Shown in pieces: positions 40,647 through 54,277 of a stretch of DNA of 64,000 bases. The position numbers were made by a program, and so were the translations under genes. Below the pieces are notes generated by a model. That model did not search any database, had not been told where the DNA came from, and saw only the letters and a list, made by a program, of their open reading frames with translations. The stretch is from Fasciola hepatica (taxonomy: Eukaryota; Platyhelminthes; Trematoda; Plagiorchiida; Fasciolidae). The number at the start of each line of letters is the position of its first letter. The first letter of the stretch is position 1. The stretch spans positions 29,592,501 through 29,656,500 of the forward strand of contig CANUEZ040000047.1 of assembly GCA_948099385.1 (NCBI GenBank), written 5' to 3'.

Positions 40647-43600
40647 TGTACTTAGGCCCGTACAGAGAAGTGATCGATCATAGGAGTCGATTGGTGTGTG
40701 GGAAGCTTGTTGTTACCGTTCAAAATCCAGTGATGGAAGGGTGCTATATGATGTAGTGTAGATGTTGAACAAACCGTTGAGAGCCATCGCGGATAGCCTT
40801 GCGGTTAAGGTGTTCGATTCACAGTCGTTCAGCCTGTGTTCGAGTCGCCGTGGGGGCTCGGTGCATGTGCACTGCTCATCATTCCCAACAAGGATGAAAC
40901 AGCTGTACAGTGCATATCCATGCTTTTCAATGGTCAGTTGAGCGTTCAAGCTGCATCATGAATCATATTATATACAAATCTAATCTGCTACTACTCAATT
41001 GCAAATAGTAAGCAAGCTGTGTAGGTTGTTCATAACGGAATTTGTTCGTTGTACTTAGGCCCGTACAGAGAAGTGATCGATCATAGGAGTCGATTGGTGT
41101 GTGGGAAGCTTGTTGTTACCGTTCAAAATCCAGTGATGGAAGGGTGCTATATGATGTAGTGTAGATGTTGAACAAACCGTTGAGAGCCATCGCGGATAGC
41201 CTTGCGGTTAAGGTGTTCGATTCACAGTCGTTCAGCCTGTGTTCGAGTCGCCGTGGGGGCTCGGTGCATGTGCACTGCTCATCATTCCCAACAAGGATGA
41301 AACAGCTGTACAGTGCATATCCATGCTTTTCAATGGTCAGTTGAGCGTTCAAGCTGCATCATGAATCATATTATATACAAATCTAATCTGCTACTACTCA
41401 ATTGCAAATAGTAAGCAAGCTGTGTAGGTTGTTCATAAGGGAATTTGTTCGTCGTATTTAGGCCCGTACAGAGAAGTGATCGATCATGAGAGTCGATCGG
41501 TGTGTGGGAAGCTTGTTGTTACCGTTCAAAATCCAGTGATGGAAGGGTGCTATATGATGTAGTGTAGATGTTGAACAAACCGTTGAGAGCGATCGCGGAT
41601 AGCCTTGCGGTTAAGGTGTTCGATTCACAGTCGTTGAGCCTGTGTTCGAGTCGCCGTGGAGGCTCGGTGCATGTGCACTGCTCATCATTCCCAACAAGGA
41701 TGAAACAGCTGTACAGTGCATATCCATGCTTTTCAATGGTCAGTTGAGCGTTCAAGCTGCATCATGAATCATATTATATACAAATCTAATCTGCTACTAC
41801 TCAATTGCAAATAGTAAGCAAGCTGCGTAGGTTGTTCATAAGGGAATTTGTTCGTTTTATTTAGGCCCGTACAGAGAAGTGATCGATCATAGGAGTCGAT
41901 CGGTGTGTGGGAAGCTTGTTGTTACCGTTCAAAATCCAGTGATGGAAGGGTGCTATATGATGTAGTGTAGATGTTGAACAAACCGTTGAGAGCCATCGCG
42001 GATAGCCTTGCGGTTAAGGTGTTCGATTCACAGTCGTTGAGCCTGTGTTCGAGTCGCCGTGGGGGCTCGGTGCATGTGCACTGCTCATCATTCCCAACAA
42101 GGATGAAACAGCTGTACAGTGCATATCCATGCTTTTCAATGGTCAGTTGATCGTTCAAGCTGCATCATGAATCATATTATATACAAATCTAATCTGCTAC
42201 TACTCAATTGCAAATAGTAAGCAAGCTGTGTAGGTTGTTCATAACGGAATTTGTTCGTTGTACTTAGGCCCGTACAGAGAAGTGATCGATCATAGGAGTC
42301 GATTGGTGTGTGGGAAGCTTGTTGTTACCGTTCAAAATCCAGTGATGGAAGGGTGCTATATGATGTAGTGTAGATGTTGAACAAACCGTTGAGAGCCATC
42401 GCGGATAGCCTTGCGGTTAAGGTGTTCGATTCACAGTCGTTGAGCCTGTGTTCGAGTCGCCGTGGGGGCTCGGTGCATGTGCACTGCTCATCATTCCCAA
42501 CAAGGATGAAACAGCTGTACAGTGCATATCCATGCTTTTCAATGGTCAGTTGAGCGTTCAAGCTGCATCATGAATCATATTATATACAAATCTAATCTGC
42601 TACTACTCAATTGCAAATAGTAAGCAAGCTGTGTAGGTTGTTCATAAGGGAATTTGTTCGTCGTATTTAGGCCCGTACAGAGAAGTGATCGATCATAGGA
42701 GTCGATCGGTGTGTGGGAAGCTTGTTGTTACCGTTCAAAATCCAGTGATGGAAGGGTGCTATATGATGTAGTGTAGATGTTGAACAAACCGTTGAGAGCC
42801 ATCGCGGATAGCGTTGCGGTTAAGGTGTTCGATTCACAGTCGTTCAGCCTGTGTTCGAGTCGCCGTGGAGGCTCGGTGCATGTGCACTGCTCATCATTCC
42901 CAACAAGGATGAAACAGCTGTACAGTGCATATCCATGCTTTTCAATGGTCAGTTGAGCGTTCAAGCTGCATCATGAATCATATTATATACAAATCTAATC
43001 TGCTACTACTCAATTGCAAATAGTAAGCAAGCTGTGTAGGTTGTTCATAACGGAATTTGTTCGTTGTACTTAGGCCCGTACAGAGAAGTGATCGATCATA
43101 GGAGTCGATCGGTGTGTGGGAAGCTTGTTGTTACCGTTCAAAATCCAGTGATGGAAGGGTGCTATATGATGTAGTGTAGATGTTGAACAAACCGTTGAAA
43201 GCCATCGCGGATAGCCTTGCGGTTAAGGTGTTCGATTCACAGTCGTTGAGCCTGTGTTCGAGTCGCCGTGGGGGCTCGGTGCATGTGCACTGCTCATCAT
43301 TCCCAACAAGGATGAAACAGCTGTACAGTGCATATCCATGCTTTTCAATGGTCAGTTGAGCGTTCAAGCTGCATCATGAATCATATTATATACAAATCTA
43401 ATCTGCTACTACTCAATTGCAAATAGTAAGCAAGCTGCGTAGGTTGTTCATAAGGGAATTTGTTCGTTTTATTTAGGCCCGTACAGAGAAGTGATCGATC
43501 ATAGGAGTCGATCGGTGTGTGGGAGGCTCGTTGTTACCGTTCAAAATCCAGTGATGGAAGGGTGCTATATGATGTAGTGTAGATGTTGAACAAACCGTTG

Positions 43601-45899
43601 AGAGCCATCGCGGATAGCGTTGCGGTTAAGGTGTTCGATTCACAGTCGTTCAGCCTGTGTTCGAGTCGCCGTGGGGGCTCGGTGCATGTGCACTGCTCAT
43701 CATTCCCAACAAGGATGAAACAGCTGTACAGTGCATATCCATGCTTTTCAATGGTCAGTTGAGCGTTCAAGCTGCATCATGAATCATATTATATACAAAT
43801 CTAATCTGCTACTACTCAATTGCAAATAGTAAGCAAGCTGTGTAGGTTGTTCATAACGGAATTTGTTCGTTGTACTTAGTCCCGTACATAGAAGTGATCG
43901 ATCATGAGAGTCGATCGGTGTGTGGGAAGCTTGTTGTTACCGTTCAAAATCCAGTGATGGAAGGGTGCTATATGATGTAGTGTAGATGTTGAACAAACCG
44001 TTGAGAGCCATTGCGGATAGCGTTGCGGTTAAGGTGTTCGATTCACAGTCGTTGAGCCTGTGTTCGAGTCGCCGTGGGGGCTCGGTGCATGTGCACTGCT
44101 CATCATTCCCAACAAGGATGAAACAGCTGTACAGTGCATATCCATGCTTTTCAATGGTCAGTTGAGCGTTCAAGCTGCATCATGAATCATATTATATACA
44201 AATCTAATCTGCTACTACTCAATTGCAAATAGTAAGCAAGCTGTGTAGGTTGTTCATAACGGAATGTGTTCGTCGTACTTAGGCCCGTACAGAGAAGTGA
44301 TCGATCATAGGAGTCGATCGGTGTGTGGGAAGCTTGTTGTTACCGTTCAAAATTCAGTGATGGCAGGGTGCTATATGATGTAGTGTAGATGTTGAACAAA
44401 CCGTTGAGAGCCATCGCGGATAGCCTTGCGGTTAAGGTGTTCGATTCACAGTCGTTGAGCCTGTGTTCGAGTCGCCGTGGGGGCTCGGTGCATGTGCACT
44501 GCTCATCATTCCCAACAAGGATGAAACAGCTGTACAGTGCATATCCATGCTTTTCAATGGTCAGTTGAGCGTTCAAGCTGCATCATGAATCATATTATAT
44601 ACAAATCTAATCTGCTACTACTCAATTGCAAATAGTAAGCAAGCTGTGTAGGTTGTTCATAACGGAATGTGTTCGTTGTACTTAGTCCCGTACAGAGAAG
44701 TGATCGATCATAGGAGTCGATCGGTGTGTGGGAAGCTTGTTGTTACCGTTCAAAATCCAGTGATGGAAGGGTGCTATATGATGTAGTGTAGATGTTGAAA
44801 AAACCGTTGAGAGCCATCGCGGATAGCCTTGCGGTTAAGTTGTTCGATTCACAGTCGTTCAGCCTGTGTTCGAGTCGCCGTGGGGGCTCGGTGCATGTGC
44901 ACTGCTCATCATTCCCAACAAGGATGAAACAGCTGTACAGTGCATATCCATGCTTTTCAATGGTCAGTTGAGCGTTCAAGCTGCATCATGAATCATATTA
45001 TATACAAATCTAATCTGCTACTACTCAATTGCAAATAGTAAGCAAGCTGTGTAGGTTGTTCATAACGGAATTTGTTCGTTGTACTTAGGCCCGTACAGAG
45101 AAGTGATCGATCATAGGAGTCGATTGGTGTGTGGGAAGCTTGTTGTTACCGTTCAAAATCCAGTGATGGAAGGGTGCTATATGATGTAGTGTAGATGTTG
45201 AACAAACCGTTGAGAGCGATCGCGGATAGCGTTGCGGTTAAGGTGTTCGATTCACAGTCGTTCAGCCTGTGTTCGAGTCGCCGTGGGGGCTCGGTGCATG
45301 TGCACTGCTCATCATTCCCAACAAGGATGAAACAGCTGTACAGTGCATATCCATGCTTTTCAATGGTCAGTTGAGCGTTCAAGCTGCATCATGAATCATA
45401 TTATATACAAATCTAATCTGCTACTACTCAATTGCAAATAGTAAGCAAGCTGTGTAGGTTGTTCATAAGGGAATTTGTTCGTCGTATTTAGGCCCGTACA
45501 GAGAAGTGATCGATCATAGGAGTCGATCGGTGTGTGGGAAGCTTGTTGTTACCGTTCAAAATCCAGTGATGGAAGGGTGCTATATGATGTAGTGTAGATG
45601 TTGAACAAACCGTTGAGAGCCATCGCGGATAGCCTTGCGGTTAAGGTGTTCGATTCACAGTCGTTGAGCCTGTGTTCGAGTCGCCGTGGAGGCTCGGTGC
45701 ATGTGCACTGCTCATCATTCCCAACAAGGATGAAACAGCTGTACAGTGCATATCCATGCTTTTCAATGGTCAGTTGAGCGTTCAAGCTGCATCATGAATC
45801 ATATTATATACACATCTAATCTGCTACTACTCAATTGCAAATAGTAAGCAAGCTGTGTAGGTTGTTCATAAGGGAATGTGTTCGTTGTACTTAGGCCCG

Positions 45900-45917
45900 T
45901 ACAGTAAAATGGTGATC
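45900..45917 (+). repeat. Only length-changing variant in the array (+3 bp)
   Basis: The usual ACAGAGAAGTGATCG reads ACAGTAAAATGGTGATCG here, making this unit 406 bp. All other steps across 131 units are exactly 403 bp. Confidence 0.9.
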
Positions 45918-48900
45918 GATCATAGGAGTCGATCGGTGTGTGGGAAGCTTGTTGTTACCGTTCAAAATCCAGTGATGGAAGGGTGCTATATGATGTAGTG
46001 TAGATGTTGAACAAACCGTTGAAAGCCATCGCGGATAGCCTTGCGGTTAAGGTGTTCGATTCACAGTCGTTGAGCCTGTGTTCGAGTCGCCGTGGGGGCT
46101 CGGTGCATGTGCACTGCTCATCATTCCCAACAAGGATGAAACAGCTGTACAGTGCATATCCATGCTTTTCAATGGTCAGTTGAGCGTTCAAGCTGCATCA
46201 TGAATCATATTATATACAAATCTAATCTGCTACTACTCAATTGCAAATAGTAAGCAAGCTGCGTAGGTTGTTCATAACGGAATTTGTTCGTTTTATTTAG
46301 GCCCGTACAGAGAAGTGATCGATCATAGGAGTCGATCGGTGTGTGGGAGGCTTGTTGTTACCGTTCAAAATCCAGTGATGGAAGGGTGCTATATGATGTA
46401 GTGTAGATGTTGAACAAACCGTTGAGAGCCATCGCGGATAGCCTTGCGGTTAAGGTGTTCGATTCACAGTCGTTCAGCCTGTGTTCGAGTCGCCGTGGGG
46501 GCTCGGTGCATGTGCACTGCTCATCATTCCCAACAAGGATGAAACAGCTGTACAGTGCATATCCATGCTTTTCAATGGTCAGTTGAGCGTTCAAGCTGCA
46601 TCATGAATCATATTATATACAAATCTAATCTGCTACTACTCAATTGCAAATAGTAAGCAAGCTGTGTAGGTTGTTCATAACGGAATTTGTTCGTTGTACT
46701 TAGTCCCGTACATAGAAGTGATCGATCATGAGAGTCGATCGGTGTGTGGGAAGCTTGTTGTTACCGTTCAAAATCCAGTGATGGAAGGGTGCTATATGAT
46801 GTAGTGTAGATGTTGAACAATCCGTTGAGAGCGATCGCGGATAGCCTTGCGGTTAAGGTGTTCGATTCACAGTCGTTCAGCCTGTGTTCGAGTCGCCGTG
46901 GAGGCTCGGTGCATGTGCACTGCTCATCATTCCCAACAAGGATGAAACAGCTGTACAGTGCATATCCATGCTTTTCAATGGTCAGTTGAGCGTTCAAGCT
47001 GCATCATGAATCATATTATATACAAATCTAATCTGCTACTACTCAATTGCAAATAGTAAGCAAGCTGTGTAGGTTGTTCATAACGGAATTTGTTCGTTGT
47101 ACTTAGGCCCGTACAGAGAAGTGATCGATCATAGGAGTCGATCGGTGTGTGGGAAGCTTGTTGTTACCGTTCAAAATCCAGTGATGGAAGGGTGCTATAT
47201 GATGTAGTGTAGATGTTGAACAAACCGTTGAAAGCCATCGCGGATAGCCTTGCGGTTAAGGTGTTCGATTCACAGTCGTTGAGCCTGTGTTCGAGTCGCC
47301 GTGGGGGCTCGGTGCACGTGCACTGCTCATCATTCCCAACAAGGATGAAACAGCTGTACAGTGCATATCCATGCTTTTCAATGGTCAGTTGAGCGTTCAA
47401 GCTGCATCATGAATCACAGTGTGTACGAATCTAATCTGCTACTACTCAATTGCAAATAGTAAGCAAGCTGCGTAGGTTGTTCATAAGGGAATTTGTTCGT
47501 TTTATTTAGGCCCGTACAGAGAAGTGATCGATCATAGGAGTCGATCGGTGTGTGGGAGGCTTGTTGTTACCGTTCAAAATCCAGTGATGGAAGGGTGCTA
47601 TATGATGTAGTGTAGATGTTGAACAAACCGTTGAGAGCGATCGCGGATAGCCTTGCGGTTAAGGTGTTCGATTCACAGTCGTTCAGCCTGTGTTCGAGTC
47701 GCCGTGGGGGCTCGGTGCATGTGCACTGCTCATCATTCCCAACAAGGATGAAACAGCTGTACAGTGCATATCCATGCTTTTCAATGGTCAGTTGAGCGTT
47801 CAAGCTGCATCATGAATCATATTATATACAAATCTAATCTGCTACTACTCAATTGCAAATAGTAAGCAAGCTGTGTAGGTTGTTCATAACGGAATTTGTT
47901 CGTTGTACTTAGGCCCGTACATAGAAGTGATCGATCATGAGAGTCGATCGGTGTGTGGGAAGCTTGTTGTTACCGTTCAAAATCCAGTGATGGAAGGGTG
48001 CTATATGATGTAGTGTAGATGTTGAACAATCCGTTGAGAGCGATCGCGGATAGCCTTGCGGTTAAGGTGTTCGATTCACAGTCGTTCAGCCTGTGTTCGA
48101 GTCGCCGTGGGGGCTCGGTGCATGTGCACTGCTCATCATTCCCAACAAGGATGAAACAGCTGTACAGTGCATATCCATGCTTTTCAATGGTCAGTTGAGC
48201 GTTCAAGCTGCATCATGAATCATATTATATACAAATCTAATCTGCTACTACTCAATTGCAAATAGTAAGCAAGCTGTGTAGGTTGTTCATAACGGAATTT
48301 GTTCGTTGTACTTAGGCCCGTACAGAGAAGTGATCGATCATAGGAGTCGATCGGTGTGTGGGAAGCTTGTTGTTACCGTTCAAAATCCAGTGATGGAAGG
48401 GTGCTATATGATGTAGTGTAGATGTTGAACAAACCGTTGAGAGCCATCGCGGATAGCGTTGCGGTTAAGGTGTTCGATTCACAGTCGTTCAGCCTGTGTT
48501 CGAGTCGCCGTGGGGGCTCGGTGCATGTGCACTGCTCATCATTCCCAACAAGGATGAAACAGCTGTACAGTGCATATCCATGCTTTTCAATGGTCAGTTG
48601 AGCGTTCAAGCTGCATCATGAATCATATTATATACAAATCTAATCTGCTACTACTCAATTGCAAATAGTAAGCAAGCTGTGTAGGTTGTTCATAAGGGAA
48701 TTTGTTCGTCGTATTTAGGCCCGTACAGAGAAGTGATCGATCATAGGAGTCGATCGGTGTGTGGGAAGCTTGTTGTTACCGTTCAAAATCCAGTGATGGA
48801 AGGGTGCTATATGATGTAGTGTAGATGTTGAACAAACCGTTGAGAGCGATCGCGGATAGCCTTGCGGTTAAAGTGTTCGATTCACAGTCGTTCAGCCTGT

Positions 48901-51900
48901 GTTCGAGTCGCCGTGGGGGCTCGGTGCATGTGCACTGCTCATCATTCCCAACAAGGATGAAACAGCTGTACAGTGCATATCCATGCTTTTCAATGGTCAG
49001 TTGAGCGTTCAAGCTGCATCATGAATCATATTATATACAAATCTAATCTGCTACTACTCAATTGCAAATAGTAAGCAAGCTGTGTAGGTTGTTCATAACG
49101 GAATGTGTTCGTCGTACTTAGGCCCGTACAGAGAAGTGATCGATCATAGGAGTCGATCGGTGTGTGGGAAGCTTGTTGTTACCGTTCAAAATCCAGTGAT
49201 GGAAGGGTGCTATATGATGTAGTGTAGATGTTGAACAAACCGTTGAGAGCAACCGCGGATAGCCTTGCGGTTAAGGTGTTCGATTCACAGTCGTTGAGCC
49301 TGTGTTCGAGTTGCCGTGGGGGCTCGGTGCATGTGCACTGCTCATCATTCCCAACAAGGATGAAACAGCTGTACAGTGCATATCCATGCTTTTCAATGGT
49401 CAGTTGAGCGTTCAAGCTGCATCATGAATCATATTATATACAAATCTAATCTGCTACTACTCAATTGCAAATAGTAAGCAAGCTGTGTAGGTTGTTCATA
49501 AGGGAATTTGTTCGTCGTACTTAGTCCCGTACAGAGAAGTGATCGATCATAGGAGTGGATCGGTGTGTGGGAAGCTTGTTGTTACCGTTCAAAATCCAGT
49601 GATGGAAGGGTGCTATATGATGTAGTGTAGATGTTGAACAAACCGTTGAGAGCCATTGCGGATAGCGTTGCGGTTAAGGTGTTCGATTCACAGTCGTTGA
49701 GCCTGTGTTCGAGTCGCCGTGGAGGCTCGGTGCATGTGCACTGCTCATCATTCCCAACAAGGATGAAACAGCTGTACAGTGCATATCCATGCTTTTCAAT
49801 GGTCAGTTGAGCGTTCAAGCTGCATCATGAATCATATTATATACAAATCTAATCTGCTACTACTCAATTGCAAATAGTAAGCAAGCTGTGTAGGTTGTTC
49901 ATAACGGAATTTGTTCGTTGTACTTAGGCCCGTACAGAGAAGTGATCGATCATAGGAGTCGATCGGTGTGTGGGAAGCTTGTTGTTACCGTTCAAAATCC
50001 AGTGATGGAAGGGTGCTATATGATGTAGTGTAGATGTTGAACAAACCGTTGAGAGCCATCGCGGATAGCCTTGCGGTTAAGGTGTTCGATTCACAGTCGT
50101 TCAGCCTGTGTTCGAGTCGCCGTGGGGGCTCGGTGCATGTGCACTGCTCATCATTCCCAACAAGGATGAAACAGCTGTACAGTGCATATCCATGCTTTTC
50201 AATGGTCAGTTGAGCGTTCAAGCTGCATCATGAATCATATCATATACAAATCTAATCTGCTACTACTCAATTGCAAATAGTAAGCAAGCTGTGTAGGTTG
50301 TTCATAACGGAATGTGTTCGTCGTACTTAGGCCCGTACAGAGAAGTGATCGATCATAGGAGTCGATCGGTGTGTGGGAAGCTTGTTGTTACCGTTCAAAA
50401 TCCAGTGATGGAAGGTCGCTATATGATGTAGTGTAGATGTTGAACAAACCGTTGAGAGCCATCGCGGATAGCCTTGCGGTTAAGGTGTTCGATTCACAGT
50501 CGTTCAGCCTGTGTTCGAGTCGCCGTGGGGGCTCGGTGCATGTGCACTGCTCATCATTCCCAACAAGGATGAAACAGCTGTACAGTGCATATCCATGCTT
50601 TTCAATGGTCAGTTGAGCGTTCAAGCTGCATCATGAATCATATTATATACAAATCTAATCTGCTACTACTCAATTGCAAATAGTAAGCAAGCTGTGTAGG
50701 TTGTTCATAACGGAATTTGTTCGTTGTACTTAGGCCCGTACAGAGAAGTGATCGATCATAGGAGTCGATCGGTGTGTGGGAAGCTTGTTGTTACCGTTCA
50801 AAATCCAGTGATGGAAGGGTGCTATATGATGTAGTGTAGATGTTGAACAAACCGTTGAGAGCCATCGCGGATAGCCTTGCGGTTAAGGTGTTCGATTCAC
50901 AGTCGTTCAGCCTGTGTTCGAGTCGCCGTGGGGGCTCGGTGCATGTGCACTGCTCATCATTCCCAACAAGGATGAAACAGCTGTACAGTGCATATCCATG
51001 CTTTTCAATGGTCAGTTGAGCGTTCAAGCTGCATCATGAATCATATTATATACAAATCTAATCTGCTACTACTCAATTGCAAATAGTAAGCAAGTTGTGT
51101 AGGTTGTTCATAACGGAATTTGTTCGTTGTACTTAGTCCCGTACAGAGAAGTGATCGATCATAGGAGTGGATCGGTGTGTGGGAAGCTTGTTGTTACCGT
51201 TCAAAATCCAGTGATGGAAGGGTGCTATATGATGTAGTGTAGATGTTGAACAAACCGTTGAGAGCCATCGCGGATAGCCTTGCGGTTAAGGTGTTCGATT
51301 CACAGTCGTTGAGCCTGTGTTCGAGTCGCCGTGGGGGCTCGGTGCATGTGCACTGCTCATCATTCCCAACAAGGATGAAACAGCTGTACAGTGCATATCC
51401 ATGCTTTTCAATGGTCAGTTGAGCGTTCAAGCTGCATCATGAATCATATTATATACAAATCTAATCTGCTACTACTCAATTGCAAATAGTAAGCAAGCTG
51501 TGTAGGTTGTTCATAACGGAATTTGTTCGTTGTACTTAGGCCCGTACAGAGAAGTGATCGATCATAGGAGTCGATCGGTGTGTGGGAAGCTTGTTGTTAC
51601 CGTTCAAAATCCAGTGATGGAAGGGTGCTATATGATGTAGTGTAGATGTTGAACAAACCGTTGAGAGCCATCGCGGATAGCCTTGCGGTTAAGGTGTTCG
51701 ATTCACAGTCGTTCAGCCTGTGTTCGAGTCGCCGTGGGGGCTCGGTGCATGTGCACTGCTCATCATTCCCAACAAGGATGAAACAGCTGTACAGTGCATA
51801 TCCATGCTTTTCAATGGTCAGTTGAGCGTTCAAGCTGCATCATGAATCATATTATATACAAATCTAATCTGCTACTACTCAATTGCAAATAGTAAGCAAG

Positions 51901-52803
51901 CTGTGTAGGTTGTTCATAACGGAATTTGTTCGTTGTACTTAGTCCCGTACAGAGAAGTGATCGATCATAGGAGTGGATCGGTGTGTGGGAAGCTTGTTGT
52001 TACCGTTCAAAATCCAGTGATGGAAGGGTGCTATATGATGTAGTGTAGATGTTGAACAAACCGTTGAGAGCCATCGCGGATAGCCTTGCGGTTAAGGTGT
52101 TCGATTCACAGTCGTTCAGCCTGTGTTCGAGTCGCCGTGGGGGCTCGGTGCATGTGCACTGCTCATCATTCCCAACAAGGATGAAACAGCTGTACAGTGC
52201 ATATCCATGCTTTTCAATGGTCAGTTGAGCGTTCAAGCTGCATCATGAATCATATTATATACAAATCTAATCTGCTACTACTCAATTGCAAATAGTAAGC
52301 AAGCTGTGTAGGTTGTTCATAACGGAATTTGTTCGTTGTACTTAGGCCCGTACAGAGAAGTGATCGATCATAGGAGTCGATCGGTGTGTGGGAAGCTTGT
52401 TGTTACCGTTCAAAATCCAGTGATGGAAGGGTGCTATATGATGTAGTGTAGATGTTGAACAAACCGTTGAGAGCCATCGCGGATAGCCTTGCGGTTAAGG
52501 TGTTCGATTCACAGTCGTTCAGCCTGTGTTCGAGTCGCCGTGGGGGCTCGGTGCATTTGCACTGCTCATCATTCCCAACAAGGATGAAACAGCTGTACAG
52601 TGCATATCCATGCTTTTCAATGGTCAGTTGAGCGTTCAAGCTGCATCATGAATCATATCATATACAAATCTAATCTGCTACTACTCAATTGCAAATAGTA
52701 AGCAAGCTGTGTAGGTTGTTCATAAGGGAATTTGTTCGTCGTACTTAGGCCCGTACAGAGAAGTGATCGATCATAGGAGTCGATCGGTGTGTGGGAAGCT
52801 TGT

Positions 52804-53097
52804 TGTTACCGTTCAAAATCCAGTGATGGAAGGGTGCTATATGATGTAGTGTAGATGTTGAACAAACCGTTGAGAGCCATCGCGGATAGCCTTGCGGTTA
52901 AGGTGTTCGATTCACAGTCGTTGAGCCTGTGTTCGAGTCGCCGTGGGGGCTCGGTGCATGTGCACTGCTCATCATTCCCAACAAGGATGAAACAGCTGTA
53001 CAGTGCATATCCATGCTTTTCAATGGTCAGTTTTGCTTTCCCCCTTCATAATGTTTCGTTTTTATATAGAAATCCTATAACCTACTAGTCAATTGCA
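52804..53097 (+). repeat. Terminal satellite unit and array edge
   Basis: The unit is near-identical to its neighbours up to 53,033 (CAATGGTCAGTT), then diverges sharply. A weak match to the unit tail continues: TATAGAAATCCTATAACC and CTACTAGTCAATTGCAAATA correspond to TATACAAATCTAATCTG and CTACTACTCAATTGCAAATA. Homology stops near 53,097, and the GTAAGCAAGC stretch and GATC-rich junction of the following unit are missing. The terminal promoter, hammerhead-like domain and TTTT are complete. The diverged tail suggests it escaped homogenisation or came from another copy. Confidence 0.8.
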
Positions 53098-54277
53098 AAT
53101 ATATATTTTTGGATTCTCGGAATTTTATGTCCCACTTTTTCGTTCGTTCCTTTTTTTCAATCTATTCTGCTTACCTTTTTCATTCATAATTTGTTTAAAC
53201 TTCAGTTATTTATGTCCATATAAATTTTTGCTACATCAACCATTTGATTATTATTTAAATCGCTCTGAGGTAATTTCACCTCGAAATCGATGTCTCATAT
53301 TGAATCTTATGATTTTGTTAATCAAATTCACAAGCACAGGAAGTTCGTTCTTCCTATGTAATTCAACCTAACCTGTGGCCAACCATTCTTCCTGACAACT
53401 GAGCCAAGTTGAATTTAAAGATTTATCGCATATGAACATGGAAATCCAGATATCCTTCTTTGGTGATGTTTCACTCTTTCTTGCTCACCCAATGCCATAA
53501 TATCATTTACGGTTTTCCATGGTCTTCATGTGCTTTGACACGGTTCTCACGTGTCCTTCGAACTTCGCCACTGAACATCCTTTAACTCACCAACCTTGGC
53601 CTGACATCTACCAAAGGCATATGAATACCCCAACCAATGTTATTTTATCACAATTATCTACGTTACCTGACTGAGCTCCTGTGCTTGGCCATTAGTATTT
53701 TCTGTCACTGATTTACCTACGAGAATGTATGACATTTAGACCTGACTTTCTCGCTTGACCACGCCTTCTCGTTTTGAACATTATACTACGTTTGACTTCG
53801 TCGTGTACCACTACTGTACGCGCCCACTGCCCATTGTTGACTGGGCCCTGTGAAGCCCTATCAAGCCGTTTTTTTATTGTGGTCGTACGTTATCATTACT
53901 TCCTGACTTTGTACCATGCTACACTTAGTCAACTGAGCTTGGATTATCTGACTTGGGATTCGGGGCTCGTTTCTCCTTGAGGTTCCCAATAAACGGATGA
54001 AAATCTGTAACTGCGTGATTTCAATCAAAATTGAGTAATTAAAATTTTGCTGGTGGAATGTGTGATATTCGTGCATCATGCTCATGACAGTTCCCGTGAG
54101 GTAGAATCAGTCCCGTCCAATGAGGTTTCTAGTTCACAATGATCATCGTTTACCATTGACCGATTTTTAACCAATCGCCAGTCTTCCAGTCATATTCACG
54201 GAATTGGGGAATATTATTGTCGTATACCTCGTTTGATCACAAAATTAGCTAACCGACTTCACAGAGTTTTGCTCATC
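53098..54277. other. Intergenic stretch, no gene recognised
   Basis: The start is T-rich (53,098-53,240), followed by mixed sequence without a convincing open frame. The open stretches at 53,093-53,371 and 53,774-53,980 are short, lack recognisable motifs and look accidental. AATAAA occurs at about 53,990. The last part would be the promoter and 5' UTR of the GPCR gene at 54,278, but I see no clear TATA box close to it. Confidence 0.6.

Larger units (their letters stand above)
1..53033 (+). repeat. 403-bp satellite array, 131 full units plus a partial last unit
   Basis: The same unit recurs head to tail with identical orientation from the first base. A fixed landmark, the antisense frame starting at 246, 649, 1052 and so on to 52,639, steps by exactly 403 bp. 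The one exception is a 406-bp step near 45.9 kb. Units differ by only a few substitutions each. Part by part the + strand reads: a GATC-rich junction, a tRNA-like Pol III promoter, a hammerhead-shaped domain, a T run, then an AT-rich tail containing CAATTGCAAATA. The array is open at the left edge and ends at about 53,033. The architecture matches the SINE-like hammerhead repeats known from schistosomes (Sm-alpha, Sj-alpha). Family membership is inferred from layout, not from a database match. Confidence 0.97.

Noticed and set aside
10..52639. A 78-codon antisense open frame repeated in every satellite unit
   Set aside because: It starts at TTG, not ATG, and runs across the promoter and hammerhead-like domain. 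It recurs only because the units are copies of each other. Variation among units includes many amino-acid changes with no sign of codon-level constraint, and there is no promoter or poly(A) signal.
1..53033. CRISPR-like or rRNA/5S/histone tandem array
   Set aside because: There are no spacers between short repeats, the unit is a uniform 403 bp, and it shows no resemblance to 5S, rDNA, snRNA or histone genes.
52855..53088. + strand open frame in the terminal unit
   Set aside because: It exists only because the tail has diverged and lost the stops of other units; it has no recognisable motif and begins at TTG.
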